A DNA stretch of 64,000 nt, from the NCBI GenBank assembly GCA_902363335.1, contig CABIZV010000011.1:25074-89073 (forward strand), in the 5' to 3' direction. The translations under genes and the position numbers were made by a program. The DNA comes from Enterobacteriaceae bacterium. GTDB lineage: Bacteria > Pseudomonadota > Gammaproteobacteria > Enterobacterales > Enterobacteriaceae. This document shows, piece by piece, positions 15,481 to 24,956 of this stretch. The notes below the pieces were generated by a model. That model saw only the letters and a program-made list of their open reading frames with translations, ran no database searches and had not been told where the DNA came from. How positions within the stretch are numbered: position 1 is the stretch's first letter; each line of letters opens with the position of its first letter.

Positions 15481-18030
15481 TTAAGAGAAGTACTGTTGCA
15501 GCAGCGGCGTATTATCGTTGTCCTGATTGGACGGTGGCGGTGGCGTGATCGTCTGGCTACGGAATGGGATCACCTGCGTGCGGCCATCGACCTTCACAAT
15601 CTGGTAGAACTGCGGCAGGTTGAAGTTGATGAAGCTTGAGCCGTAGGTAAAGCGATCGTGCGACGATGAGTAGAAACGACTGACGTCACGCACCAGCTCC
15701 TCTTTACTGCCCTCACAGTGGTGATATACCTCTGCGCGATTGCTCTCGTCGAGAATGTAGATATTAAAGCCCTGATCTTCGCCCGATGCTTCAAAGAAGA
15801 ACTGAATAATCCCTTCGCTGGCAAAACCATCCACGACCGGCGGTAACTCCACATGGTTGGTCTCAACTTGTACCGACAGGCCATGCAGCTTGTTGTGCGA
15901 GATCGCGCCGTAGAACTCAATGGCGTTTTCCAGCTTCTGCACCGACACGTTCAGGCGCTCAAAGAACAGCCCCCAGGTCTGCCCGGAGACGCGCAGCGCT
16001 TTAAAGCGCCCGGTTTCGTGACGGGTGCTGGAGAGGCGCAGCTCAATACATTCAGATACCAGCTGCTGTACGCGGGTACGAATTAAGCCACGCAGATGCT
16101 GGCTGTAGCAGAACACTTCAACGCTATCCGGCGGCGCAGCATCCTGGTGCATTTTGCCCAGAATGGTTTTCAGCGCCTCAATCATCGCCTGTTCGCCGTT
16201 AAAGTGCAGCGTACGCACCTCGTTCCACGAGTTGCGGTACAGCAGGTCGACGCTGCCGACCAGGCATTTTTGATCTTCGCCAAAACTGAAGGTATCAAGC
16301 TTACGGAAGTCGAAATGCACCACCTGATTGCGGAACGCCGCCGTCGGGTCATATTCGAGGTTCACGATAATCGCCAGATGGCGAATTTCGCACGGGCTGT
16401 ACAGCGCTTTCGGCGTCGGTGACGGTAAACGCAGCGGGAAGTGGTGCGATACGTCGGCGACCATTTCCTGAAGCTTCGCCAGGTCAACAATCCCATTGCC
16501 TTTAATATACAGGCGCGTACGGGAGGTCAATAGGCCGTTAAACCAGGCCCAGGCCACCAGCTTATTAAGATAGCGGTTATATTCCAGCGGCTGGTGACTA
16601 ACGATAGATTCCATGTTCGGCGCACGGTTGTAGAGATACCAACCCGTACGGTTAGCGCGTCCCGGCGGAACATAGATAAAGGTCAAATTCGGTTCGGAAA
16701 GATCCGGGGAAATTTGCGGGTTCACCAGCGTGACTTTACCCGGCAATGCTTCAAACGCCGCGTACAGTTTACGCGTTAGCACGCCGATATCCTGCGGGCT
16801 GGCGGAAACGCTGAGATTATTGCGGCGAGCAAAGCGGATCAGATTACGATAGCTTTGCATCATGGCATCAAGCAGCTCGTTGTGCGCTTCACGCACCTGA
16901 TCGATTTTCCAGTTGGCGCGGTTGTCGAGCATTGCCAGACGTTCTTCGCTCCAGCCCCACTCTTTGACCAGTTGCCCCACCACTTCACGACGCCAGCCAA
17001 CGCAGGCACGCTCACGGCTGAGCTTTTCGCAGACTTTCAGGTAGAAACAGCGACGCACAAGATCGAGGCGGGTTTCATCTTCAATCGCCTTCAGATACTC
17101 GGTGACGCGCTCCAGCATCATGCAGTAGGCATCAAGGCCAAAGGAGACAATCTCGCCATCGTGCAGACGCTGTTTGATATCTTTCGCCAACAGGCGGGTA
17201 TTCGGGTATTCCCAGGAATAGGCTTCCAGCAGCAGGGTTTTCAACACCGCTTTGTACGGTGAATCAATACTCTTGTAAAGCTGCCACAGGCTGGCGCCAA
17301 AGTACTCTTCGGCAGAGAGCGAGCTCAATCCGCCGAGGTCGAGCCATTCGTTTGGCGTCAATACACCCTGCGCGTAGAGCGTCATCACGTAATCGTCGTA
17401 ATGCTCTTCTTCTTCGCACGGCACCATATTCCACAGAATACGTTTACCCGCGAGGCGCACTGCCGTACGGTAAAATTCGTCGAGCAATAAAATGTGCTGC
17501 GTTGAACCGCAGTCTTCGCCACCGAGGCTGCCGCTTTCATTGTGACGGAAGCGGTTTTCGTCGATCAGGAAGAAGCTGACTTCAACGCCCAGCGAGGCCG
17601 CCCAGCTTTCCAGCAGGCTACATTTTCGCTGCAATAATTGGCGTTCATCGTTATCCAGCCACGACTGGTGGCAGACCCAGATATCGAGGTCTGAGGAACA
17701 GCTTTGCCCAACGGACGAGGTGCTGCCCATTGAGTAGATGCCCGTTATCGGCAGCTCGCCCTTCGCAGAGGTCTGCGGCGGCATACCGCGGTGCAGTTCG
17801 AGCTCATCCAGGTAATGGCGTTGGGTTTCATCAGGCGTGTAGATGCAGATGCCCTTGGGAACGTTACCGTCAAGGTAACCCGGCATCAGCGGATGATGAT
17901 AATGTAATAATGTCGGCAGTAGACTGTATACCTGCTGGAAAGCAGGGCCCATGGCTGCAAGCGCGCGATCTACACGCAGTTGGTTGATAGCATCCAGTCT
18001 CTGTTTTAGCGTCTCAATATAGAGGTACAA
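15481..18030 (-). CDS. cyaA: class I adenylate cyclase
   Basis: This enzyme makes cAMP from ATP and is controlled by EIIA-Glc. I choose the TTG at 18030, giving 849 residues (MYLYIETLKQ); E. coli CyaA has 848 and also starts with a weak TTG. An in-frame TTG at 18051 would add seven residues. The catalytic N-terminal domain has the nucleotidyltransferase motif GSTSSVGQSCSSDLD, with Asp114 and Asp116 as metal ligands. The C-terminal regulatory half ends NTPLLQQYFS. A CRP site lies about 140 bp upstream, consistent with feedback by cAMP-CRP. hemC is divergent. Confidence 0.97.
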   Translation of the reverse strand: MYLYIETLKQRLDAINQLRVDRALAAMGPAFQQVYSLLPTLLHYHHPLMPGYLDGNVPKGICIYTPDETQRHYLDELELHRGMPPQTSAKGELPITGIYSMGSTSSVGQSCSSDLDIWVCHQSWLDNDERQLLQRKCSLLESWAASLGVEVSFFLIDENRFRHNESGSLGGEDCGSTQHILLLDEFYRTAVRLAGKRILWNMVPCEEEEHYDDYVMTLYAQGVLTPNEWLDLGGLSSLSAEEYFGASLWQLYKSIDSPYKAVLKTLLLEAYSWEYPNTRLLAKDIKQRLHDGEIVSFGLDAYCMMLERVTEYLKAIEDETRLDLVRRCFYLKVCEKLSRERACVGWRREVVGQLVKEWGWSEERLAMLDNRANWKIDQVREAHNELLDAMMQSYRNLIRFARRNNLSVSASPQDIGVLTRKLYAAFEALPGKVTLVNPQISPDLSEPNLTFIYVPPGRANRTGWYLYNRAPNMESIVSHQPLEYNRYLNKLVAWAWFNGLLTSRTRLYIKGNGIVDLAKLQEMVADVSHHFPLRLPSPTPKALYSPCEIRHLAIIVNLEYDPTAAFRNQVVHFDFRKLDTFSFGEDQKCLVGSVDLLYRNSWNEVRTLHFNGEQAMIEALKTILGKMHQDAAPPDSVEVFCYSQHLRGLIRTRVQQLVSECIELRLSSTRHETGRFKALRVSGQTWGLFFERLNVSVQKLENAIEFYGAISHNKLHGLSVQVETNHVELPPVVDGFASEGIIQFFFEASGEDQGFNIYILDESNRAEVYHHCEGSKEELVRDVSRFYSSSHDRFTYGSSFINFNLPQFYQIVKVDGRTQVIPFRSQTITPPPPSNQDNDNTPLLQQYFS

Positions 18031-18168
18031 GACATATCGCCTGATGTTCAAACCTCGACGTATCTTTAAGTCATACAGGTACGGAGGTTTTTAGTATTTC
18101 AACAAGAAGAACCGTTACCGTTTCTCGTCCGCCGTTGTGATGATTAAAATTCGGACAAAAAATGGTTT

Positions 18169-18190
18169 AAAACGTGATCAATCTAACACC
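18169..18190 (-). promoter_or_regulatory. CRP-binding site upstream of cyaA
   Basis: The minus strand reads GTGTTAGATTGATCACGTTT, matching the CRP consensus (TGTGA-N6-TCACA) at TGTTA...TCACG and nearly identical to the site known at the E. coli cyaA P2 promoter. cAMP-CRP binding here would repress cyaA. Confidence 0.75.
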
Positions 18191-18439
18191 TTGCCGGTTG
18201 ACGGTAAAGAATGTTGCACTACAACAAGTGTAGCATTGAATGCTGTTGTAAACCCCGGCATACGATCAAGACAGTGCCAGTAATACCACGTAAACACAAC
18301 TCCGTTTACGTCTGCCATCATTTACACAACGGGCACGCTTCCTGCATTGCGATTTGTTCTGAGTATGAAACCCTGAAAACTAACATCATTAAGTCAACAA
18401 TGTTAGGATGAAGAACGGACGATAATGACGGTAACAAGC
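18191..18439. other. cyaA-hemC divergent intergenic region (hemC side)
   Basis: Together with the cyaA leader, the gap between the two divergent starts is about 410 bp. Apart from the CRP site I see small AT-rich tracts and a weak dyad around 18217-18250. I could not assign a confident hemC promoter. No convincing ORF is present. Confidence 0.5.
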
Positions 18440-19381
18440 ATGTTAGACAAAGTTTTGAGAATTGCCACACGCCAAAGTCCGCTCGCTCTCTGGCAAGCGC
18501 ACTATGTTAAAGACCGCCTGATGGCTTGCCATCCTGGGCTTACGGTGACGCTTGTCCCCATGGTGACGCGCGGAGACGTAATCCTTGATACGCCGCTTGC
18601 TAAAGTGGGCGGCAAAGGGCTTTTTGTCAAAGAGCTGGAGCTGGCACTGCTTGAAGATCGCGCCGATATCGCCGTGCATTCGATGAAAGATGTGCCCGTT
18701 GAGTTTCCCTCCGGGCTGGGCCTCGTGACCATTTGTGAGCGCGATGACCCACGGGATGCTTTCGTCTCTAACCATTACACCTGCATGGATGAACTTCCGG
18801 CAGGCAGCATCGTCGGCACCTCCAGCCTGCGCCGCCAGTGTCAGATTGCCCAGCGCCGCCCGGATCTGGTGATTCGCTCGCTGCGCGGGAACGTCGGCAC
18901 GCGCCTTAGCAAGCTTGATAACGGCGAATACGATGCCATTATTCTGGCCGTTGCAGGGCTTAAGCGCCTCGAACTCGATGCCCGCATTCGCCAGCCTATG
19001 TCGCCTGAGGAGTCGCTCCCGGCCGTGGGTCAAGGTGCCGTAGGCATTGAATGCCGTCTCAATGATGAACAAACACGCGCCCTGCTCGCCCCGCTAAACC
19101 ATGATGAAACCGCGATCCGCGTGTGCGCCGAGCGCGCCATGAACACGCGTCTGGAAGGCGGTTGTCAGGTTCCTATTGGCAGCTATGCCGAACTTATCAA
19201 CGGTGAGCTGTGGCTTCGCGCGTTGGTTGGCTCGCCGGATGGCAGTGAAACGGTGCGCGGTGAACGTCGCGGCAAACCCGAGGATGCCGAGCGCATGGGG
19301 ATTGAACTGGCCGATGAACTGCTTGATAACGGCGCACGAGAAATACTGGCCGCCGTGTACGACGGAGATGCCGCCGTATGA
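18440..19381 (+). CDS. hemC: porphobilinogen deaminase (hydroxymethylbilane synthase)
   Basis: Joins four porphobilinogens into hydroxymethylbilane in heme synthesis. The start at 18440 gives 313 residues, the E. coli length; an in-frame ATG at 18425 with its own GGA would add five residues and cannot be excluded. Cys242 in LEGGCQVPIG carries the dipyrromethane cofactor, and catalytic Asp84 lies in HSMKDVP. The GTSSLRRQ substrate loop is also intact. The stop overlaps the hemD ATG by four bases (ATGA): the first gene of a hemCDXY operon. Confidence 0.97.
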   Translation: MLDKVLRIATRQSPLALWQAHYVKDRLMACHPGLTVTLVPMVTRGDVILDTPLAKVGGKGLFVKELELALLEDRADIAVHSMKDVPVEFPSGLGLVTICERDDPRDAFVSNHYTCMDELPAGSIVGTSSLRRQCQIAQRRPDLVIRSLRGNVGTRLSKLDNGEYDAIILAVAGLKRLELDARIRQPMSPEESLPAVGQGAVGIECRLNDEQTRALLAPLNHDETAIRVCAERAMNTRLEGGCQVPIGSYAELINGELWLRALVGSPDGSETVRGERRGKPEDAERMGIELADELLDNGAREILAAVYDGDAAV

Positions 19382-20118
19382 CCATCCTGGTAACCCGTCC
19401 CTCTCCGCAAGGAGAAGCGTTAGTCAGCCGTTTACGCGCGCTGGGGCGTGTTGCCTGGAGTTTCCCGCTTATTAATTTTACCCCCGGCCGTGAGCTCAAT
19501 ACGCTCGGTCAGGCGTTAGGTGCTTTAGGCGATGGCGATTTGATTTTCGCACTGTCGCAACACGCCGTCAGCTTCGCTCATGCGCAGCTACAGCAACAAC
19601 GCCTTCACTGGCCGACATCGGCACACTATTTTGCGATTGGCCGCACCACGGCGTTAGCCCTGCATCAGGTCAACGGGATGGATGTTCGCTATCCATTAGA
19701 TCGGGAAATCAGCGAAGTGTTGCTACAATTACCTGAATTGCAAAATATTGCGGGAAAAAAGGCGCTCGTCCTGCGGGGAAATGGTGGACGTGAATTACTC
19801 GCCGAAACCCTCACCGCACGCGGTGCTGATGTGACGCTTTGTGAATGCTATCAACGCTGTCCCATCCATTACGATGGCGCGGAAGAAGCCATGCGCTGGC
19901 AGTCGCGCGACGTCACGACGATTGTCGTCACCAGCGGCGAAATGCTGCAACAACTGTTGACGCTCATTCCTCTCTGGTATCGGGAAAACTGGTTGTTTAA
20001 GTGCCGATTGCTGGTGGTGAGTGAACGCCTTGCAAAACTTGCCCAGGAGATGGGCTGGCAGGATATTCAGGTTGCCGATAGCGCAGACAACGATGCGCTG
20101 CTGCGCGCATTACAATAA
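19378..20118 (+). CDS. hemD: uroporphyrinogen-III synthase
   Basis: A 246-residue enzyme that cyclises hydroxymethylbilane with inversion of ring D. The family is weakly conserved; N-terminal ILVTRPSPQGE, central LVLRGNGGRELL and VVTSGEMLQQL near residue 183 match E. coli HemD at equal length. It overlaps hemC by four bases and is followed 21 bp later by hemX, so it is cotranscribed and coupled. Confidence 0.95.
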   Translation: MTILVTRPSPQGEALVSRLRALGRVAWSFPLINFTPGRELNTLGQALGALGDGDLIFALSQHAVSFAHAQLQQQRLHWPTSAHYFAIGRTTALALHQVNGMDVRYPLDREISEVLLQLPELQNIAGKKALVLRGNGGRELLAETLTARGADVTLCECYQRCPIHYDGAEEAMRWQSRDVTTIVVTSGEMLQQLLTLIPLWYRENWLFKCRLLVVSERLAKLAQEMGWQDIQVADSADNDALLRALQ

Positions 20119-20139
20119 CTCTCAAAATTGGAAGCCATA

Positions 20140-21342
20140 ATGACGGAACAAAAAGAAAACTCCGCCGTGGTTGAAGAGTCCAGGGACACCGTGAACATCA
20201 CGCCACAACCCGACGCTCGTAAGCCAGAAAATGCTGAGAAAAAAAATAACGGCGGGAAAGCCAGTTTGGTGCTGAGCGCGGTCGCGATCGCCATTGCGCT
20301 GGCAGCAGGCGTTGGCCTTTACGGCTGGGGCAAACAGCAGGCCGTCAATCAATCCTCCACCAGTGATACGCTTGCCAACCAGCTTATTGCGCTGCAAAAA
20401 ACGCAAGATGCACAAAAAGAGGCGCTGGAAACCACCCTTAAACAGCAGGCGGCTCAGTTAGAAGAGGCCAAAGCCGAGCAGAGTGAGCTGGCAAAGCAGC
20501 TCGATGAAGTTCAGCAGAAGGTCGCTGCTATCTCTGGCACCGACTCAAAAACCTGGCTGCTGTCTCAGGCTGATTTCCTCGTGAAGCTGGCGGGACGCAA
20601 GCTGTGGAGCGATCAGGATGCCACCACGGCGGCGGCACTATTGAAAAGCGCCGATGCCAGCCTTGCCGATATGAACGATCCGAGTCTTATCACCGCCCGT
20701 CGGGCAATCACTGAAGACATTGCCAGCCTTGCGGCGGTATCCCAGGTGGATTACGACGGCATCATTCTGAAAGTGAATCAGTTAGCAAACCAGGTCGATA
20801 ATCTGCGCCTGGCGGATAACAATACCGATGATTCCCCGATGGATAACGATGGCGGCGAACTGTCAGCATCGCTTGGCGAATGGCGCGTGAATCTGCAAAA
20901 AAGCTGGCAGAGCTTTATGGACAGCTTTATTACCATTCGCCGCCGCGATGAGACCGCCGTACCGCTGCTGGCGCCTAATCAGGACATCTACCTGCGGGAA
21001 AACCTCCGTTCTCAGCTGCTGGCAGCCGTACAAGCGGTGCCACGCCATCAGGATGAAACCTATAAGCAGGCGCTGGATAATGTCTCAACGTGGGTTCGCG
21101 CCTATTACGATACCGATGACACAGCGACCAAAACCTTCCTCAGCGATATTGAAACGCTGAGCCAGCAGAGCATTTCGATGGACGTACCGGAAACGCTGCA
21201 AAGCCAGCCGATTCTGGAAAAATTGATGCAGACTCGGGTGCGTAACCTGATGGCGCAACCGGCCGTTGCCCAGCCGGCGGCACAACAACCTGCCGCGCCA
21301 GCACCAGTGCCTGAGCCGCCAGCCAAGCCACAAGGAGAATAA
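20140..21342 (+). CDS. hemX: HemX-like single-pass membrane protein
   Basis: A 400-residue inner-membrane protein of the HemX family. The ATG at 20140 follows GGAAG; the upstream TTG at 20128 is not needed. One transmembrane helix spans about 41-63, followed by a glutamine/lysine-rich coiled coil (75-150), a globular periplasmic domain with SFITIRRRDETAVPLLAP, and an alanine/proline-rich tail. Once called a uroporphyrinogen methylase, it has no methyltransferase motif and its function is unproven. It sits three bases before hemY in the heme operon. Confidence 0.93.
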   Translation: MTEQKENSAVVEESRDTVNITPQPDARKPENAEKKNNGGKASLVLSAVAIAIALAAGVGLYGWGKQQAVNQSSTSDTLANQLIALQKTQDAQKEALETTLKQQAAQLEEAKAEQSELAKQLDEVQQKVAAISGTDSKTWLLSQADFLVKLAGRKLWSDQDATTAAALLKSADASLADMNDPSLITARRAITEDIASLAAVSQVDYDGIILKVNQLANQVDNLRLADNNTDDSPMDNDGGELSASLGEWRVNLQKSWQSFMDSFITIRRRDETAVPLLAPNQDIYLRENLRSQLLAAVQAVPRHQDETYKQALDNVSTWVRAYYDTDDTATKTFLSDIETLSQQSISMDVPETLQSQPILEKLMQTRVRNLMAQPAVAQPAAQQPAAPAPVPEPPAKPQGE

Positions 21343-21345
21343 TCG

Positions 21346-22542
21346 ATGCTGAAAGTTCTCTTACTCTTTGCGCTGCTAATTGCCGGCGTGGTGGTCGGCC
21401 CAATGGTTGCCGGGCATCAAGGCTATGTGTTGATCCAAACGGATAACTACAACATCGAAACCAGCGTGACCGGACTGGTCATTATTATGATTCTGGTGAT
21501 GGTGGTGCTGTTTGCGCTGGAGTGGATCCTGCGCCGCATCTTCCGCACCGGCGCACATACGCGCGGTTGGTTCGTCGGGCGCAAACGCCGTCGCGCACGT
21601 AAACAAACTGAACAAGCGCTATTGAAGCTGGCGGAAGGCGACTATCAGCAGGTTGAAAAGCTGATGTCGAAGAATGCCGACCATGCCGAACAGCCGGTAG
21701 TGAACTATCTGCTGGCGGCCGAAGCGGCGCAGCAGCGTGGCGATGAAGCTCGCGCTAATCAGCATTTGCAACGCGCGGCGGATAATGCCGGAAACGATCT
21801 GATCCCGGTCGAAATCACCCGCGTTCGCTTGCAGCTTGCCCGTCATGAAAATCACGCGGCGCGCCACGGCATTGATAAGCTGCTGGAGATTGCGCCACGC
21901 CATCCAGAAGTGCTGCGTTTGGCGGAACAGGCGTATATTCAGACCGGTGCCTGGAGCTCGCTGCTGGATATCATTCCATCGATGGCGAAAGCCCAGGTTG
22001 GCGATGAGGCTCATCGCAACGCGCTGGAGCAGCAAGCGTGGATTGGCCTCATGGATCAGGTACGAGATGATCAGGGTAGTGAGGGATTACGCGACTGGTG
22101 GAAAAACCAGAGCCGCAAAACCCGCCATCAGGTTGCGCTACAGGTTGCTATCGCCGATCACTTAATTGAGTGTGACGATCATGACACTGCCCAGCAGATC
22201 ATTATCGACGGCCTTAAACGCCAGTATGACGACCGTCTGGTGATGCTGATCCCACGTCTGCACACCAATAATCCTGAGCAGATGGAAAAACTGCTGCGCC
22301 AGCAAATTAAATCGGTGGGCGATCGCCCGCTGTTATGGAGCACGCTGGGCCAGTCGCTGATGAAACACGGCGAGTGGCAGGAAGCGAGTCTCGCTTTCCG
22401 CGCCGCACTGAAGCAGCGCCCGGATGCCTTTGATTATGCCTGGCTTGCCGACGTGCTCGACCGCCTGAAGCAGCCGGAAGAGGCCGCGACAATGCGCCGA
22501 GAAGGGTTAATGTTAACGTTGCAGAATAACCCGCAAGCGTAA
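21346..22542 (+). CDS. hemY: HemY TPR-repeat membrane protein
   Basis: A 398-residue inner-membrane protein, the E. coli length. Two N-terminal transmembrane segments (about 1-20 and 42-65) are followed by a basic stretch RKRRRARKQ and tetratricopeptide-like repeats (LLAAEAAQQRGDEARANQHL). It is not the oxygen-dependent protoporphyrinogen oxidase that shares the name. Its role in heme metabolism is inferred from its place as last gene of hemCDXY. A strong terminator follows 18 bp after the stop. Confidence 0.94.
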   Translation: MLKVLLLFALLIAGVVVGPMVAGHQGYVLIQTDNYNIETSVTGLVIIMILVMVVLFALEWILRRIFRTGAHTRGWFVGRKRRRARKQTEQALLKLAEGDYQQVEKLMSKNADHAEQPVVNYLLAAEAAQQRGDEARANQHLQRAADNAGNDLIPVEITRVRLQLARHENHAARHGIDKLLEIAPRHPEVLRLAEQAYIQTGAWSSLLDIIPSMAKAQVGDEAHRNALEQQAWIGLMDQVRDDQGSEGLRDWWKNQSRKTRHQVALQVAIADHLIECDDHDTAQQIIIDGLKRQYDDRLVMLIPRLHTNNPEQMEKLLRQQIKSVGDRPLLWSTLGQSLMKHGEWQEASLAFRAALKQRPDAFDYAWLADVLDRLKQPEEAATMRREGLMLTLQNNPQA

Positions 22543-22560
22543 GCGTGACGCGTTTTCTAA

Positions 22561-22584
22561 AAGGGACCGAAAGGTCCCTTTTTT
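22561..22584 (+). terminator. terminator of the hemCDXY operon
   Basis: AAGGGACC-GAAA-GGTCCCTT followed by a run of six T's, starting 18 bases after the hemY stop. The GAAA tetraloop and T-run make this a textbook intrinsic terminator. Confidence 0.92.
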
Positions 22585-22617
22585 AATGGCAACAGGCGCG
22601 GGCTACCGTTCAGACAT

Positions 22618-22650
22618 AAAAAAACGCCTGCTCGTATTCGGAGCAGGCGC
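22618..22650 (-). terminator. glmZ intrinsic terminator
   Basis: Minus-strand stem CGCCTGCTC...GAGCAGGCG (arms 22641-22649 and 22625-22633) with a 7-base loop and seven T's (22618-22624). It forms the 3' end of GlmZ. Confidence 0.9.
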
Positions 22651-22821
22651 TAAACAGGTTTAATTCGACAACTATTGGTGCTTCACTCAACGTAATGTCC
22701 ATGGTGTCTGATGAGGCGAAAGCGACATCTGTCAGTGGACGATAAGCACCGTAAACGGCTCTGCGTCATTCCTGGGTTTATGAGGCCAAAGGCGAACATA
22801 AGAGATGGAATGAGCATCTAC
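22618..22821 (-). ncRNA. glmZ: small regulatory RNA GlmZ
   Basis: On the minus strand, about 204 nt starting GTAGATGCTCATTCCATCTC matches the E. coli GlmZ sequence from its 5' end; blocks such as CCGTTTACGGTGCTTATCG, CCACTGACAGATGTCGCTT and ACGTTGAGTGAAGCACC are kept. It ends in its own terminator. Location (between hemY and aslA, antisense to both) is as in E. coli, where full-length GlmZ is 207 nt. GlmZ pairs with glmS mRNA with Hfq and activates glucosamine-6-phosphate synthase until RapZ/RNase E cuts it. A -10 hexamer CATAAT (22829-22834) sits seven bases upstream of the proposed start; the -35 is weak. Confidence 0.92.
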
Positions 22822-22834
22822 GCGGCGCATTATG

Positions 22835-23257
22835 TCACAGGATCCTAAGGGATGACACCTCTCGTTACATAAAAATGATCGCCGCCAGGCGGCCATCCTT
22901 CTGCGCAGAAAAAGTCGGCTGGGGATCAACACGCTTTTATGGACAAAATAACATTCCAGAAAAATAAAAATATAATTAAATAACTGAATACGATATTTAA
23001 TCTTCATCTATTTACAGACTTTATATTTAAATAAGAAGTAACCATTAAGAACGCTATTCGCCTCGCATCTCTTCCGAAGTTGTATTTACAGCATCAAAAT
23101 ATCAGGTATAAGATTCTGAGTACCAAAAGATGTGGCGCTGCTCACCCCATATATATATTCATAAATATTATGTAGTTATATCATTCATTTGTCACTGAGC
23201 GGCTCCAGATATTCAGCAATGATATTTATCGAATATATATATTATGGAGAATCTATA
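22835..23257. other. AT-rich intergenic region between glmZ and aslA
   Basis: About 420 bp without a credible gene. The last 250 bp are very AT-rich (tracts such as TATATATATTC and AATATATATATTA), in contrast to the surrounding genes, and probably hold the aslA promoter and H-NS-type binding sequence. No specific operator could be assigned. Confidence 0.5.
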
Positions 23258-24910
23258 ATGGATTTATCATTTCCTCGCAAGCTGCTTGCGATTGCCGTCA
23301 TCGCCGCGCTCCCCGCTCTCGCAAATGCTGCGGATACCCCGGCAGTCGCGACGGCAAAACCGGGTTATTCCGGTTACGATCATCCCAACCAATATTTAGT
23401 TAAACCGACAACCAGCATCGCCGATAATATGATGCCGGTTATCATGCACCCTGAGCAGAATAAAGAAACCCAGCAAAAGCTGGCGGAGATAGAGAAGAAA
23501 ACCGGTAAGAAACCGAACGTCATCATCTTCATACTTGATGATGTGGGCTGGATGGATGTCGGCTTCAACGGCGGTGGCGTGGCAGTGGGGAACCCAACTC
23601 CAGATATCGACGCAGTCGCAAACCAGGGTCTCATCCTCACTTCCGCCTATTCCCAGCCAAGCTCCTCCCCGACTCGTGCAACCATTATGACCGGACAATA
23701 TTCCGTTCACCACGGCATTCAAATGCCACCAATGTACGGTATGCCTGGTGGTCTGGAAGGGTTAACCACGTTACCGCAGCTGCTGCACGATCAGGGCTAT
23801 GTCACTCAGGCTATCGGTAAATGGCATATGGGTGAAAACGAGGGTTCCCAGCCGCAGAACGTCGGCTTTGATGATTTCCGCGGCTTCAACTCCGCCTCTG
23901 ATATGTATACCGAATGGCGTGACGTTCACGTCAACCCGGAAGTGGCATTAAGCCCTGCCCGCTCCGAATACATCAAGAACCTGCCGTTCAGTAAAGATGA
24001 TGTCCACGCGGTACGCGGCGGTAAGCAGGAAGCGATTGCCGATATTACGCCAAAATATATGGAAGACCTCGATCAACGCTGGATGAAATACGGCGTCGAC
24101 TTCCTGAATAAAATGACCAAAAGCGATAAACCGTTCTTCCTGTACTACGGCACGCGCGGTTGTCACTTTGATAACTACCCGAATGCCAAATATGCAGGCA
24201 GCTCGCCGGCTCGTACTTCATACAGCGATTGCATGGTTGAGATGAACGATGTCTTCGCCAATCTGTATAAAACGCTGGAGAAAAACGGCCAGCTTGATAA
24301 CACGCTAATCGTTTTCACCTCCGACAACGGCCCAGAAGCTGAGGTTCCACCGCACGGTCGTACGCCGTTCCGCGGCGCGAAAGGATCGACCTGGGAAGGC
24401 GGCGTTCGCGTCCCAACCTTCGTTTACTGGAAAGGGATGATCCAGCCGCGTAAATCTGACGGCATCGTCGATCTGGCGGATCTGTTCCCAACGGCAATGG
24501 CGTTGGCCGGTAAGCCTGGCGCTGAAGTGTCAAAACTGGTGCCAAAAACCACCTTTATTGATGGTATCGATCAGTCTTCATTCTTTATTGGCACGAACGG
24601 CCAGTCTAACCGTAAAGCGGAGCACTACTTCCTGAACGGCGAACTTTCTGCCGTGCGTATCGATGAGTTCAAGTATCACATGCTGATTCAGCAGCCCTAT
24701 GCCTTTACGCAAAGCGGCTATCAGGGCGGTTTCACAGGTGCGGTGATGCCAACGGCAGGCACCATGATCTTTAATCTGTATACCGACCCGCAGGAAAGCG
24801 AGTCTGTCGGCGTGCGTCATATACCGATGGGCGTGCCGCTACAGACTGAAGTTCATGATTACATGAACATTCTGAAGAAATACCCACCGAAGGTACAAAT
24901 CAAGCTGTAA
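23258..24910 (+). CDS. aslA: arylsulfatase AslA (serine-type sulfatase)
   Basis: A 550-residue periplasmic type I sulfatase. The ATG at 23258 follows GGAGA and opens a clear signal peptide (KLLAIAVIAALPALANA, cleavage after residue 24). The catalytic motif is S136-S-P-T-R140, the serine form that a radical-SAM maturase converts to formylglycine; metal-binding Asp94/Asp95 (FILDDVGW) and GKWHMG follow. The true substrate is unknown. aslB, encoding the matching maturase, is convergent directly downstream. An in-frame start at 23189 would place extra residues before the signal peptide and is rejected. Confidence 0.95.
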   Translation: MDLSFPRKLLAIAVIAALPALANAADTPAVATAKPGYSGYDHPNQYLVKPTTSIADNMMPVIMHPEQNKETQQKLAEIEKKTGKKPNVIIFILDDVGWMDVGFNGGGVAVGNPTPDIDAVANQGLILTSAYSQPSSSPTRATIMTGQYSVHHGIQMPPMYGMPGGLEGLTTLPQLLHDQGYVTQAIGKWHMGENEGSQPQNVGFDDFRGFNSASDMYTEWRDVHVNPEVALSPARSEYIKNLPFSKDDVHAVRGGKQEAIADITPKYMEDLDQRWMKYGVDFLNKMTKSDKPFFLYYGTRGCHFDNYPNAKYAGSSPARTSYSDCMVEMNDVFANLYKTLEKNGQLDNTLIVFTSDNGPEAEVPPHGRTPFRGAKGSTWEGGVRVPTFVYWKGMIQPRKSDGIVDLADLFPTAMALAGKPGAEVSKLVPKTTFIDGIDQSSFFIGTNGQSNRKAEHYFLNGELSAVRIDEFKYHMLIQQPYAFTQSGYQGGFTGAVMPTAGTMIFNLYTDPQESESVGVRHIPMGVPLQTEVHDYMNILKKYPPKVQIKL

Positions 24911-24918
24911 GGCTTGCT

Positions 24919-24956
24919 GCCCACTTCCAGCCGGAAGTGGGCTTCTGCTATTTTTT
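24919..24956 (+). terminator. aslA terminator overlapping the end of aslB
   Basis: GCCCACTTCC-AGCC-GGAAGTGGGC (24919-24942) is followed by TTCTGCTATTTTTT. The T-run (24951-24956) is made of the two AAA lysine codons at the very end of aslB on the other strand. On the minus strand the stem sits just after the aslB stop, without a T-run. Confidence 0.8.

Noticed and set aside
20128..20139. Upstream TTG start of hemX
   Set aside because: The ATG at 20140 has a GGAAG ribosome site and matches the family start MTEQ.
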